From contig JBDTVS010000031.1 of assembly GCA_040007095.1 (NCBI GenBank), forward strand, positions 1 to 36,778: a DNA stretch of 36,778 bases. Reading direction: 5' to 3'. Below the pieces are notes generated by a model. The model was not told where the DNA came from, did no database searches, and saw only the letters and a program-made list of their open reading frames with translations. The first letter of the stretch is position 1, and each line of letters opens with the position of its first letter. The stretch comes from JBDTVS01 sp040007095 (lineage in GTDB: Bacteria > Acidobacteriota > Vicinamibacteria > Vicinamibacterales > CAVVIG01). A program made the position numbers and the translations under genes. This document shows positions 1-8,137 of the stretch, one piece after another.

Positions 1-55
1 GCAACGAGCCCGTAATCGTCGTCGCCAGCAGCTTGCCGGCACTCGCTTTAATCAT
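1..55 (-). CDS. N-terminus of an exported protein (partial, runs off the left edge)
   Basis: Only the first 18 codons are inside the window. Read on the minus strand from the ATG at 55, they give MIKASAGKLLATTITGSL, which looks like the start of a Sec signal peptide: two early lysines, then a mildly hydrophobic stretch. An AAGGA Shine-Dalgarno-like sequence sits about 8 nt upstream of this ATG, at about 64-68, which supports the start. The gene lies downstream of the 439-1224 gene on the same strand, but the gap of almost 400 bp suggests its own transcription unit. The function cannot be inferred. Confidence 0.45.
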   Translation of the reverse strand, partial: MIKASAGKLLATTITGSL

Positions 56-438
56 GATGAGCGTCCTTCGATGCGCAAACCTCGCGGCGGCCAGAAACCG
101 GACCCTTCCCGGTCAAGTCGCCACACCGACACCGTACGAGGTGAGTGATTGTAACGAGACAGCCGCAGCTTCAGTACGAACCGACCAGGGTCGTCGCAAG
201 CAGAGTCTCTGTGATGGGAATCTTCAAGCAGGTCTCCGGTGAAAGACGTCAGCCCGATTTTTTACCACGTTCCCTGTTTAGTTTCAAGGCACAGTTGTAT
301 ATCAAAAATTAACAGCTCGAAGGCGTCTTGTTCGCATTGACGTCATCCGTACATTTATAGTAAACACACGCTGCGAAATTCGAGCCAGATGGGGCACAGC
401 GCCCGGCTCATCCTCTCGTGAAACACACCACCAGTTGT
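56..438. other. Intergenic region without a recognisable gene
   Basis: This 383-bp stretch separates the stop of the 439-1224 gene from the start of the partial left-edge gene. Bases 250-360 are visibly AT-richer than the surroundings, as expected of a promoter region for the left-edge gene. I could not fix a convincing -35/-10 pair. A plus-strand reading frame at 33-242 has no coding character and I do not count it as a gene. Confidence 0.5.
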
Positions 439-1224
439 CTAACGGGCCGAGCAGGGGGTGGGATTCCAGCCCTTGGCATCCGGCTGTTTGCGGAACTGGG
501 AGGTCCGGACCCACGGCTGCTGCAGATACGTCTGGTCGTCCAACATCGTCGTCACGGTCAGGTACCGCGTGCCATCGTCGTCCGTGATCTGCGCGAAGTA
601 CTCGGTCAGGACGGCCGCGGCACTATACGGCACGCCGTTCTTGCGCAAGTAGCCGGGCGTCATCGCCGTGGTCACCACTTTGAGCTGACCGTGGCGGGGG
701 CCCGCCGCGCCGCGACCGCCCGAGAGCTCCCATGCCGCGGTGGAGTACCCCTGCAACGACGGTGTGTGTCCAGCCGGCGCCTGGCCCTCCCCCATGTGCA
801 GGAGACGCGTCTGCGTGCCGCTGTCGCTGTCGATTTTCAACGTAGTGGGATCCTGCCAGGTGATGTGCAGGCGGCCGGGCAGACGCATCAACCCCACCGG
901 ACCATAGCCTTTGCACGCTCCACCGGTCGCGGCATCCTGCGTCGGGTCCCACGCCTGCGCGACGCGGCGTCCCTCGGCGTTGACCGGGACGTAATCGACG
1001 TTACCTTTCGGCGGCGTGAGCATACGGTAGCGCCACTCGTCCGAGACGAGGGACACCCAATATCCCGTCGGATCGAATGGGGGCTCCGCGGGCACATTCC
1101 CGCGCGCGGCGGCCGGTTGATTCGCGCCGCGCCCACCGCCTTGCCCGCCCCGCTGCGCGTGAACGCTGACCCCGATCAGGATCACCGACACCGAGAGGAT
1201 CGATACAAACGCTCGATGAAACAT
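439..1224 (-). CDS. Small secreted protein, acidobacterial family of unknown function
   Basis: The product is 261 aa. It starts with a clear signal peptide (residues 1 to about 23, ending VHAQ), then a Gly/Gln/Arg-rich linker. The body is soluble, with no membrane segments and no enzyme motif I recognise. The C-terminal half resembles the 2307-3137 product: an L-K-V/I-x-T-T strand, then Y-L/Y-R-K/R-N-G, then LTV, then a Y-L-x-x-P segment. The two are therefore probably distant paralogues, an inference by eye. The ATG is 3 bp after the TAG of the metallo-beta-lactamase-fold gene, so the two are almost certainly cotranscribed and coupled. It is the last gene of the long minus-strand run. A binding or accessory role for an exported substrate is possible but unproven. 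Confidence 0.8.
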   Translation of the reverse strand: MFHRAFVSILSVSVILIGVSVHAQRGGQGGGRGANQPAAARGNVPAEPPFDPTGYWVSLVSDEWRYRMLTPPKGNVDYVPVNAEGRRVAQAWDPTQDAATGGACKGYGPVGLMRLPGRLHITWQDPTTLKIDSDSGTQTRLLHMGEGQAPAGHTPSLQGYSTAAWELSGGRGAAGPRHGQLKVVTTAMTPGYLRKNGVPYSAAAVLTEYFAQITDDDGTRYLTVTTMLDDQTYLQQPWVRTSQFRKQPDAKGWNPTPCSAR

Positions 1225-1227
1225 GGG

Positions 1228-2310
1228 CTACTTTTTCTGCGAGAGGCTGCGATAGACCGCCTCGACAAACTGATCCTTCGTCCACGTCGGGACGTCATAG
1301 CGGGGGTCGTAGTCCTTGGTGGGTCGTGCCGCCTTGACCTGCGCCAGCGTCAGTCCTCGCTTGATCATGTCCTGGACGCGGTCACGAATGATGGTCATCC
1401 CATCCCGGTACGTGGCCAGGTCGGCGGCATCGCACACGCGGCCGTGTCCAGGAATCAACAGCGTGCCGCCTTCGGTCTGGTACTCCGCGATGACCATGTC
1501 GAGCAGCGCATTCAGGCTGTCGATGATGCCGTTGATGCTGCCGCCCTGGGCCACGTCGAACACCGGATAGCTCACCGTCGACAGAATGTCGCCCGTGCTG
1601 ATCACATCCGAGCCGCGAAAGTGCACGATGCTGTCGCCATCGCTGTGCGCGGAGGGCCGATGGAGGATCTGCACGCCCTCGCCATTGAAATACTGCTTCA
1701 TGTCGGTCGGATACGACTCGGTTGGCAGGCCGGCCGTCGGCACCTTCGCGGCCGTCAGGCGCGCGAGAACGTTCTCGTGCGCATAGACCATGGCGCTTTC
1801 CTTCACGAAGGCAAACGCGCCCAGGCCGGGCCCGCCGCCGAACGTGGTCCCAGCCTGTGCGACCTTGGCGTTGCCACCACTGTGATCGGGGTCGGCGTTG
1901 GTATTCACGATGAATTGAATGGGCTTGGGCGGGGCCGGCGAGGCAATCGTGCCGAGCAAGGCCGGATAGGTCACGCCCGCGCACCCGACACCAGCGCCCA
2001 CGCCCATGCACGATCTGACAGGGCCGGGTGAAGCCGTGACAGCCCGGGCCAATTGACCGACCGTTGCGATCACCTGGTCCGCCATCGCGGCATCCCCAGC
2101 ATCGACCAGCAGCACGCCGTCGGGACCAACCGACACCGTGATGTTGGCCCCCGCACCCACGAGCAGGAACACGTTGCCGCGAATCGGCAATACGTGGAGG
2201 GCCGCGGCAGGGGCTGCAGGCGGCCGCGCCGGCGTCTGGCCTGACACGACGAGCCCGCTCGCAGTGAGCACCGCGATAACGACGAGGAGGGATCGCAGCC
2301 GCATCGTCAT
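1228..2310 (-). CDS. Exported metallo-beta-lactamase-fold hydrolase with altered metal motif
   Basis: The product is 360 aa with a signal peptide (about 1-24). Fold landmarks: strands GNVFLLVGAGANITVSVG and VLLVDAG (about 45-72); the metal-motif region N138-A-D140-P-D142-H143 followed by SGGN; H222-S-D-G-D; STGD with D241; and PGHG with H289. In the superfamily consensus HxHxDH the first two histidines bind zinc; here they are Asn and Asp, while D142, H143, H222, D241 and H289 are kept. A roughly 25-residue insert with C101 and C110 precedes the motif. The SoxH-like H-x-D-G-D-S layout argues against a true beta-lactamase. The start codon overlaps the upstream stop (ATGA, 2307-2310), indicating translational coupling. 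The substrate is unknown. Confidence 0.85.
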   Translation of the reverse strand: MTMRLRSLLVVIAVLTASGLVVSGQTPARPPAAPAAALHVLPIRGNVFLLVGAGANITVSVGPDGVLLVDAGDAAMADQVIATVGQLARAVTASPGPVRSCMGVGAGVGCAGVTYPALLGTIASPAPPKPIQFIVNTNADPDHSGGNAKVAQAGTTFGGGPGLGAFAFVKESAMVYAHENVLARLTAAKVPTAGLPTESYPTDMKQYFNGEGVQILHRPSAHSDGDSIVHFRGSDVISTGDILSTVSYPVFDVAQGGSINGIIDSLNALLDMVIAEYQTEGGTLLIPGHGRVCDAADLATYRDGMTIIRDRVQDMIKRGLTLAQVKAARPTKDYDPRYDVPTWTKDQFVEAVYRSLSQKK

Positions 2311-3137
2311 TGCTGGGGCAACATCGCTTTGAACTCCGGATACATCGACGCGGCGCCGGCGCGAATCAGGTCATCCGGGATCTTCATCATCGTCGTCGGT
2401 TCTTTCAGGAACGGGTTCTTGCCGGGCAGGTGTGCCGGCACGACCCCTTTGACATGGCCCTCGTCGGCCGGGGTGCAGGGATGCGCGGGAAACGCGCCGC
2501 CGAGATTCAGGCGGTATTCGCCGCTGCGAATCAGAGGCTCGGTCAGATAGACCGGATCCTTCACGATATTGACCCAGGTCAAGTACTCGCCGTGACGCGT
2601 CCAATAAGTCGTCACCGTCGCCTTGTCGCTCGCGAAGATGCCGTTGCGCCGGTAGTAGTCCTCTTTCAGATGAGTGGTCGTGATCTTCAGGACGTTCCCT
2701 TCCCAGGTCGCCGTTGAAAACCCCATCCAGCTGTACGGCGCATAGTCAGGCGGATGCGGGCGGCCGTCCAGATACACCGGCGTCGACGAAGATTGCTGCC
2801 ACTGCACATGAAACGCGGTGACGTCCCGCGAGACCGGATCGATCTCGCGCCAGATGCGCAGCGCCGTCGGGCCCCGATAGATGTAGGCCCAGCCGTGCGG
2901 GCGGCACTGCCATTCCGGCAGCGACGCAATCGACGCGTCCCATGCCTCGGACCGCGCCAATCCGGCTTCATTGAGGGGAATCCCCAGCCAGTCTCCGGGG
3001 AGCGGATTCTCGCTGTTGTCCTGGTTACGCACCGGCTGCCACTCGCCGGAAAAATCCATCTGCGCGACGGCGCTGCTGCCCCGTAAGGTCAGCGCCAGCG
3101 CACACGCCATTACACGGATCACTCGGGATAACCGCAC
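2307..3137 (-). CDS. Small secreted protein, acidobacterial family of unknown function
   Basis: I place the start at the GTG at 3137, giving 276 aa: an AGGTGA Shine-Dalgarno lies just upstream and translation then opens with a normal signal peptide (MACALALTLRGSSAVAQ after a short Arg-rich n-region). A longer frame exists from 3218 but adds an unlikely charged N-terminus. The mature protein begins MDFSGEW and contains GFSTATWEGNVLKITTTHL, YYRRNG, and a DPVYLTEPL segment. These echo the 439-1224 product and, more weakly, the 35646-36713 product. No catalytic motif is recognised. The stop overlaps the ATG of the next gene, and the gene follows the DUF1501 gene by 111 bp, so it belongs to the same run. 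Confidence 0.78.
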   Translation of the reverse strand: MRLSRVIRVMACALALTLRGSSAVAQMDFSGEWQPVRNQDNSENPLPGDWLGIPLNEAGLARSEAWDASIASLPEWQCRPHGWAYIYRGPTALRIWREIDPVSRDVTAFHVQWQQSSSTPVYLDGRPHPPDYAPYSWMGFSTATWEGNVLKITTTHLKEDYYRRNGIFASDKATVTTYWTRHGEYLTWVNIVKDPVYLTEPLIRSGEYRLNLGGAFPAHPCTPADEGHVKGVVPAHLPGKNPFLKEPTTMMKIPDDLIRAGAASMYPEFKAMLPQQ

Positions 3138-3248
3138 TCGTTCACCTGTCAATGACTTGTACAGTGTCACGCTACAACGGAGAATACATCGGCTCACGAG
3201 ACGATGCAATTTTCGCAATCGTCGCCGGCGATCGTTGTCTCGATCGTG

Positions 3249-4673
3249 TCACGCCAGAATGGGCTGCACGACATCGCCGGTCACCCCGGTGAGCCTGACG
3301 TCGAGACCCTGAAACTGCACCGCCAGCCGTCGGTGGTCGATCCCCAGCAGATGCAACATCGTCGCGTGAAAATCGTGGACGCTGACGGGATTCTCGACGG
3401 CCGCATACCCAAGCTCGTCGGTTGAGCCATAGGTCAAACCGGCCTTCATGCCGCCTCCCGCCACCGCATAGGAAAACGCCTTGATGTGATGATCGCGGCC
3501 GTCGCCGGTCTGCGACATCGGCGTGCGGCCGAACTCGCCGCCGAAGATGACCAGCGTGTCGTCGAGCATGCCTCGCTGCTTGAGATCGGTGATGAGCGCC
3601 GCCGTCGGACGATCGACTTCCTGCGCCTTGTACTCCACGCCGGTCTTGACACCGGAATGGTGGTCCCAGTCGCGGTGGTACAGCTGGATGAAGCGGACGC
3701 CCCGCTCCGCCAGACGGCGGGCCAGCAGACAGTTCGACGCATACGAACCGTCGCCAGGCTTGGCACCGTACGCGTCGAGCACGCTCTGCGGCTCCTGGCT
3801 GAAATCCACGAGATCCGGCACGCTCGTCTGCATCTTGAACGCCATCTCGTACTGCGCGATGCGCGTCAGAATCTCCGGGTCGGCCACCTTCTGATGCTGC
3901 CGCTGATTGAGCGCCTTGATGGCCCCAATGGAATCGGCCTGAAGATCCGACGAGATCCCCGCCGGATCGTCGATGTACGAGACCGGGTCCCCAAAGGAGC
4001 TGATCTTCACGCCCTGAAACTTGCTCGGCAGGATGCCCGCGCTCCATTGGCGCGCGGCGATCGGCTGCATGCTGCCACCCCGGCCCGTGGAGACCATTAC
4101 GACGAAGCCGGGAAGGTTCTCGGCTTCCGATCCCAGGCCGTACAGCAGCCACGACCCGAAGCTGGGCCGGCCAGTCAGGATCGAGCCGTTGTTCATGATC
4201 TGGTGCGCGGGATCGTGATTGATCTGCTCCCCGTACATCGATCGGATGATGCAGAGCTCGTCGGCGACGCCGCCGATGTGCGGGAAAATTCCGGCGATCT
4301 CCTGGCCAGAACGGCCGAAGCGCTGAAAGGCGAACTGCGGCGCGAAACACATCAGCTTCTGGCGTTGCAACTGGGCCAGCTGCTGCCCCTTCGTGAACGA
4401 GTCGGGCATCGGCTCGCCCTGCATCAACGCAAGCTTCGGCTTGTAGTCGAACGTTTCGAGGTGCGACGGACCGCCCGCCTGGTAGAGGAAGATGACCCGC
4501 TTCGCCCTGGCCGCATGGTGCAGCGGGTTGACGACGCCTCGCCACGGCGCATCCGCGGCGGTAAGCGCAGGGGGGATCAGGGACCGCAGCGCCAGCGCAC
4601 CGAAGCCGGCCATGCCACGTCCCAGAAAGGTCCGGCGACAGATATCGATCGACTTGAGATGAGTCGAGTTCAT
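3249..4673 (-). CDS. DUF1501 family exported protein
   Basis: The product is 474 aa and matches the DUF1501 family (PF07394) throughout. The N-terminus carries a Tat-like signal, CRRTFLGRGMAGFGALAL. It is followed by KRVIFLYQAGGPSHLETFD, the usual first strand and GGPSH turn, then INHDPAHQIMNNG, YHRDWDHHSG, and near the C-terminus DDTLVIFGGEFGRTP and GDGRDHHIKAFS. DUF1501 proteins are related by fold to the alkaline phosphatase/sulfatase superfamily; no activity is established. Genes of this family typically sit beside DUF1549/DUF1553 genes, as here (upstream, 4827-8114). An AAAGGG Shine-Dalgarno precedes the ATG. The 153-bp gap to the upstream gene is almost entirely repeat element A1. Confidence 0.93.
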   Translation of the reverse strand: MNSTHLKSIDICRRTFLGRGMAGFGALALRSLIPPALTAADAPWRGVVNPLHHAARAKRVIFLYQAGGPSHLETFDYKPKLALMQGEPMPDSFTKGQQLAQLQRQKLMCFAPQFAFQRFGRSGQEIAGIFPHIGGVADELCIIRSMYGEQINHDPAHQIMNNGSILTGRPSFGSWLLYGLGSEAENLPGFVVMVSTGRGGSMQPIAARQWSAGILPSKFQGVKISSFGDPVSYIDDPAGISSDLQADSIGAIKALNQRQHQKVADPEILTRIAQYEMAFKMQTSVPDLVDFSQEPQSVLDAYGAKPGDGSYASNCLLARRLAERGVRFIQLYHRDWDHHSGVKTGVEYKAQEVDRPTAALITDLKQRGMLDDTLVIFGGEFGRTPMSQTGDGRDHHIKAFSYAVAGGGMKAGLTYGSTDELGYAAVENPVSVHDFHATMLHLLGIDHRRLAVQFQGLDVRLTGVTGDVVQPILA

Positions 4674-4688
4674 GCCACGCCCTTTAGC

Positions 4689-4828
4689 AGTGGAGTGTGT
4701 TCGTCAATTTCCAAAGCGCAGCCACGAAAGCACGAAGTCTCGAAGGCACCAAAATATGGATGCTCTCTCGTGTTTTCGTGTTTTCGTGGTTGCGTTTGGC
4801 GGTTACAAACCATCAGAGACACGACACT
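4689..4828. repeat. Palindromic intergenic element A1 (CACGAAG type)
   Basis: The element fills the gap between the PSD1 gene stop and the DUF1501 start. It has near-terminal AGTGG (left) and the inverted CACT end (right). Its inner inverted repeat pairs 4717-4736 with 4775-4794, 18 of 20 positions by eye. The core CACGAAGTC.CGAAGGCACC recurs in element A2 at 19801. The TAG stop of the upstream gene (4829-4827) overlaps the right terminus. There is no coding capacity. Such ends and palindromes suggest a MITE- or REP-like mobile repeat; the folded RNA could also act as an mRNA-processing or attenuation hairpin. Confidence 0.75.
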
Positions 4829-7800
4829 AGTTTCTCGTGATCAGCTCGTGCAGGTTGAGCACGACGCGGGTCACCGTGGTCATGGCCGCCAGCCGGGCCG
4901 GCGCCACGTCTGCCGGGACGGGATACTCGCCGGTCCGAATCAACTTCGCTGCCTCGTCCGGGCTCTTCTCGTAGCTCGCAAGACTCCTGGCGTATAGGTC
5001 GCCCAGCGTCTTGCGCTCCTCCGCGTCGGGTTCGCGTCCCAGCGCGCGTGAGAACGCCCACGTCAACTGCCGGTTCAGGTTGCCACCGCCACTCTTGACG
5101 ACGCGCTCGGCGAAGACGCGCGCCGCCTCGACGTAAATCGGATCGTTGAGAAGGTCGAGCGACTGCAGCGGCGTGTCCGACAGCACCCGTTCGAGCACAT
5201 GCTCTTCGCGCGAAGGAGCATCGAAGACCGCCAGCGACGGATGCAGGAACGTCCGCTGCCAATGCGTGTAGAGCGCGCGGCGATACAGGTCCTCGCCGCG
5301 GTCCGCCGAGTACGAACGCTTGGGATAGTTCAGCGCCGCCAGGTAGCCATCGGGCTGATACGGCCGGACGCTGCGTCCTCCGAACTTCTCGACCAGCAGA
5401 CCCGACACCTGCAGCGCAACGTCGTGGACGACCTCGGCATCGACGCGCAGGGGCATTTGCCTGGCCAGCAGCCGGTTGCCAGGATCCCGCGCGTCCAGCT
5501 CCGGCCGCGGCGCCGACGACTGCTTGTAGGTCTGGCTGGTGACGATGGTGCGCACGATGTGCTTCATGTCCCAGGCATGTGCGCCGTCGGCCTTGAACTG
5601 GGGCTGCACGAACTCACTGGCGAGCCAATCGAGGAGATCGAGATGCGACGGCCACTCGCCCTGCGAGCCGAAATCGCCCAGCGAGCTCGTGATGCCGGTT
5701 CCGAAAAATTGCCGCCAGGTGCGATTCACGAACGCCCGGGCCGTCAAGGTGTTTCGCGGCGACACCAGCCAGTTCGCCAGATCCAGCCGCGTCGCCCGGC
5801 GGCCGCCCGTGTCGAGCGTCCCCATGAACTCGGGTATGGCCGGTTCGACGATGGCGCCGGAATCGTCCATCCAGTTGCCGCGCGGGAGAACTCTCGTCTC
5901 TCTGGGCTCCGGCAGCGCCTCGGTCACCACGACCCGCGTGATGCTGTCCTCGAGCCGCGCCGCCGCGGCATCGAGCTTCGCGCTGTCGGCCAGCAGGACC
6001 GCCAGTTCCGGCGTATCGGCCTGGAAAAAGGTTTGAGCCGCAACGGCGACCGGTGCGACACGCTGGCTGACCGGCGTCGCAAGCAGCCTCGCGACACGAT
6101 CGGGCAGGCCCCAGTACTCCTTCACGTCCGGATTCTGCGTCCCGTCGTCGGCGAGCGCGGCGCGGCCGCCATCGTCGGGCCACGCGCTGCCATGGGAGAG
6201 CGCCAGCCGAAAACGGCCGAGCGTGGCGCGGCGGGTGTCCGACAGCTGGCGGAGGCGAATGACGAGGGTGGACGTCGCGGTCGTCACGACCGGCTCGCTG
6301 AAATGGAAGGCCGCGAAGGGATTGGCGGTGGACGTGCCGAAATCACTGACGTTCCACGTCGTCTTGAGATCGCCGTCGATGGCGTTCACGGGACCGAGGT
6401 CCACTCCGCCTGATTGCGCGTTGCCGGCGACCATGGCGCCGATGGCGAAGGTCAGCTTGCGCGCGGGGCGCCCGCCATCCGCCGGCATCTCGGCTTCGAG
6501 CTCCGACAGCTCGGAGCCCAGCCCGCCGCGTGCGACAAAACCTCCCGGGAGCGAATCGTCTCGCTCGAGTTCGATGCCGAGCGATTGCCAGGTGCCGGCG
6601 CCAGGCTTCAGCGTGACGGTGTAGGTATCGCGATCCGGATTGCGGCCCGACGCCACGATCAGTCCGGTGACGGGCCGTTCGATGAACCGCAGGAGGCTCC
6701 CGATCCTGATCGCCAGGTCGTCGTGAACCGTCAGCGTCGCGCCTTCGGCGGCCGCCGCGACCGGACGCATGAACTGCCACCGCAAATCGCCGCGCTCGAA
6801 CCGCTCGAGCGTCGCCTTCTCCCACGCCGTCCGCTGAGCCGCGAGGGAGGCCGTGCGCGCGGCCAGGCGGCTCTTTGCCTCCGCCGCGCGGGCCTTGATG
6901 GCGGCGAGCTGCTGGGTCTGCCCGGGCGTCGGCAGCTGGAGCTTGACACCCCACGCATCGAGCCCGTTGCGGCCCCCGCCGTCCCTCGCGAGACCGCTCT
7001 CGTTGATGTCGGCAAAGAACGCCTTCATCGCGTAGAAGTCCTTGCTCTTGAACGGATCGAACTTGTGATCGTGACACTCCGCGCAGCCGAGCGTGCTGGC
7101 CATCCACGTGGTCGTCACCGCTCGCACGCGATCGGCGCCATACTTCGCCAGGTATTCCTTTTCCTGCAGGCCGCCTTCCCCCGACACGCGATTCAGACGG
7201 TTGTAGGCCGACGCGATCTTCTGATCGACGGTGGCATTCGGCAACAGGTCCCCCGCCAGTTGCTCGCGCGTGAACTGGTCGAACGGCTTGTTGTCGCGAA
7301 TCGCCTTCAAGACCCAGTCGCGGTACGGCCATGCGGGGAACGGATTGTCACCGTGGAACCCGACGGTGTCGGCGTAGCGGACGGCGTCCAGCCATGAAAT
7401 CGCCTGCTTCTCCGCGTAACGCGGAGAAGCCATCAGCCGATCGACGACCTTGTCGTACGCAGTCGTCGATCGATCCGCCAGGAAGGCCTCGAGCTCCGCC
7501 GGCGTCGGCACCAGGCCAGTGAGGTCCAGCGTGAGCCGCCGAAGCAGCGTGCGGCGATCGGCCTCCGGCGAGGGCGTCACCCCTTCGGCGTCGAGGCGGG
7601 TCTGCACGAACGCGTCGACGGGATGCAACGCACGAGGCGAGGCTGGAACCGATGGCCGTGTGAGCGGCTGATAGGCCCACTGTCCTTCGTACCGGGCGCC
7701 CTCCGCGATCCACTGCTTGATCGTTTCCTTCTGTGCGGGGGTGAGCTCTTTGTGGATCGCGGCGGGCGGCATCACTCGCGCCGGATCCTCGGCGAATATC

Positions 7801-8114
7801 CTCGTGATGATGAGGCTGTCGCCGGGTTGCCCGGGAACGATCGGCGTCCCGTTCCGCCTCGGCTTCAGCGCTTCCTCACGAATGTCCAGACGCATACCCG
7901 CGCGGCGGGAACTTTCATCCGGTCCGTGACACCGAAAGCAGGTGCCCGACATGATCGGCCGCACGTCGCGGTTGAAGCTCACGGTTGCGACGGTCGTGCG
8001 CGTGGGATCGGTTTGGGCGGCGGGTCCGCCCGCGCCGGCGGCGAGCACGGCGAGACAGGCCGCCGAGGCCCACAAGAACTTCGCGACAGTGTTTTTGTGC
8101 GTCGGATGCTTCAT
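4827..8114 (-). CDS. PSD1-type large exported protein with two haem-binding motifs (DUF1549/DUF1553)
   Basis: The product is 1095 aa, starting at MKHPTHKNTV; the reading frame is open upstream to 8405, but that extension lies inside the epoxide hydrolase gene. Order: signal peptide/anchor (about 10-34); planctomycete cytochrome C domain (PSCyt1) with haem motif CFRCH at 59-63; DUF1549 (about 162-370) with a second motif CAECH at 344-348; a long middle region with a beta-rich, carbohydrate-binding-like section; DUF1553 from about 760 to the end (DLANWLVSPRN, LTARAFVNRTW, GDFGSQGEWPSH). Family members are large periplasmic or surface proteins of unknown biochemistry, common in Planctomycetes and Acidobacteria and paired with DUF1501. 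The gene starts 23 bp after the epoxide hydrolase stop. Confidence 0.92.
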   Translation of the reverse strand: MKHPTHKNTVAKFLWASAACLAVLAAGAGGPAAQTDPTRTTVATVSFNRDVRPIMSGTCFRCHGPDESSRRAGMRLDIREEALKPRRNGTPIVPGQPGDSLIITRIFAEDPARVMPPAAIHKELTPAQKETIKQWIAEGARYEGQWAYQPLTRPSVPASPRALHPVDAFVQTRLDAEGVTPSPEADRRTLLRRLTLDLTGLVPTPAELEAFLADRSTTAYDKVVDRLMASPRYAEKQAISWLDAVRYADTVGFHGDNPFPAWPYRDWVLKAIRDNKPFDQFTREQLAGDLLPNATVDQKIASAYNRLNRVSGEGGLQEKEYLAKYGADRVRAVTTTWMASTLGCAECHDHKFDPFKSKDFYAMKAFFADINESGLARDGGGRNGLDAWGVKLQLPTPGQTQQLAAIKARAAEAKSRLAARTASLAAQRTAWEKATLERFERGDLRWQFMRPVAAAAEGATLTVHDDLAIRIGSLLRFIERPVTGLIVASGRNPDRDTYTVTLKPGAGTWQSLGIELERDDSLPGGFVARGGLGSELSELEAEMPADGGRPARKLTFAIGAMVAGNAQSGGVDLGPVNAIDGDLKTTWNVSDFGTSTANPFAAFHFSEPVVTTATSTLVIRLRQLSDTRRATLGRFRLALSHGSAWPDDGGRAALADDGTQNPDVKEYWGLPDRVARLLATPVSQRVAPVAVAAQTFFQADTPELAVLLADSAKLDAAAARLEDSITRVVVTEALPEPRETRVLPRGNWMDDSGAIVEPAIPEFMGTLDTGGRRATRLDLANWLVSPRNTLTARAFVNRTWRQFFGTGITSSLGDFGSQGEWPSHLDLLDWLASEFVQPQFKADGAHAWDMKHIVRTIVTSQTYKQSSAPRPELDARDPGNRLLARQMPLRVDAEVVHDVALQVSGLLVEKFGGRSVRPYQPDGYLAALNYPKRSYSADRGEDLYRRALYTHWQRTFLHPSLAVFDAPSREEHVLERVLSDTPLQSLDLLNDPIYVEAARVFAERVVKSGGGNLNRQLTWAFSRALGREPDAEERKTLGDLYARSLASYEKSPDEAAKLIRTGEYPVPADVAPARLAAMTTVTRVVLNLHELITRN

Positions 8115-8137
8115 GTGGCGTGGCCGATTGATCGAGC

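Noticed and set aside
33..242. Plus-strand reading frame of 69 codons at the left edge
   Set aside because: It has no homology I recognise and an abnormal composition, and it overlaps the start and ribosome binding site of a better minus-strand gene.
418..2031. Long plus-strand open frame opposite the MBL-fold and small secreted genes
   Set aside because: Arg/His-rich shadow of the true minus-strand genes, caused by high GC. The same applies to the long opposite-strand frames at 3486-4997, 5199-6413, 10060-12684, 21402-22928, 24245-25852 and 32632-33951.
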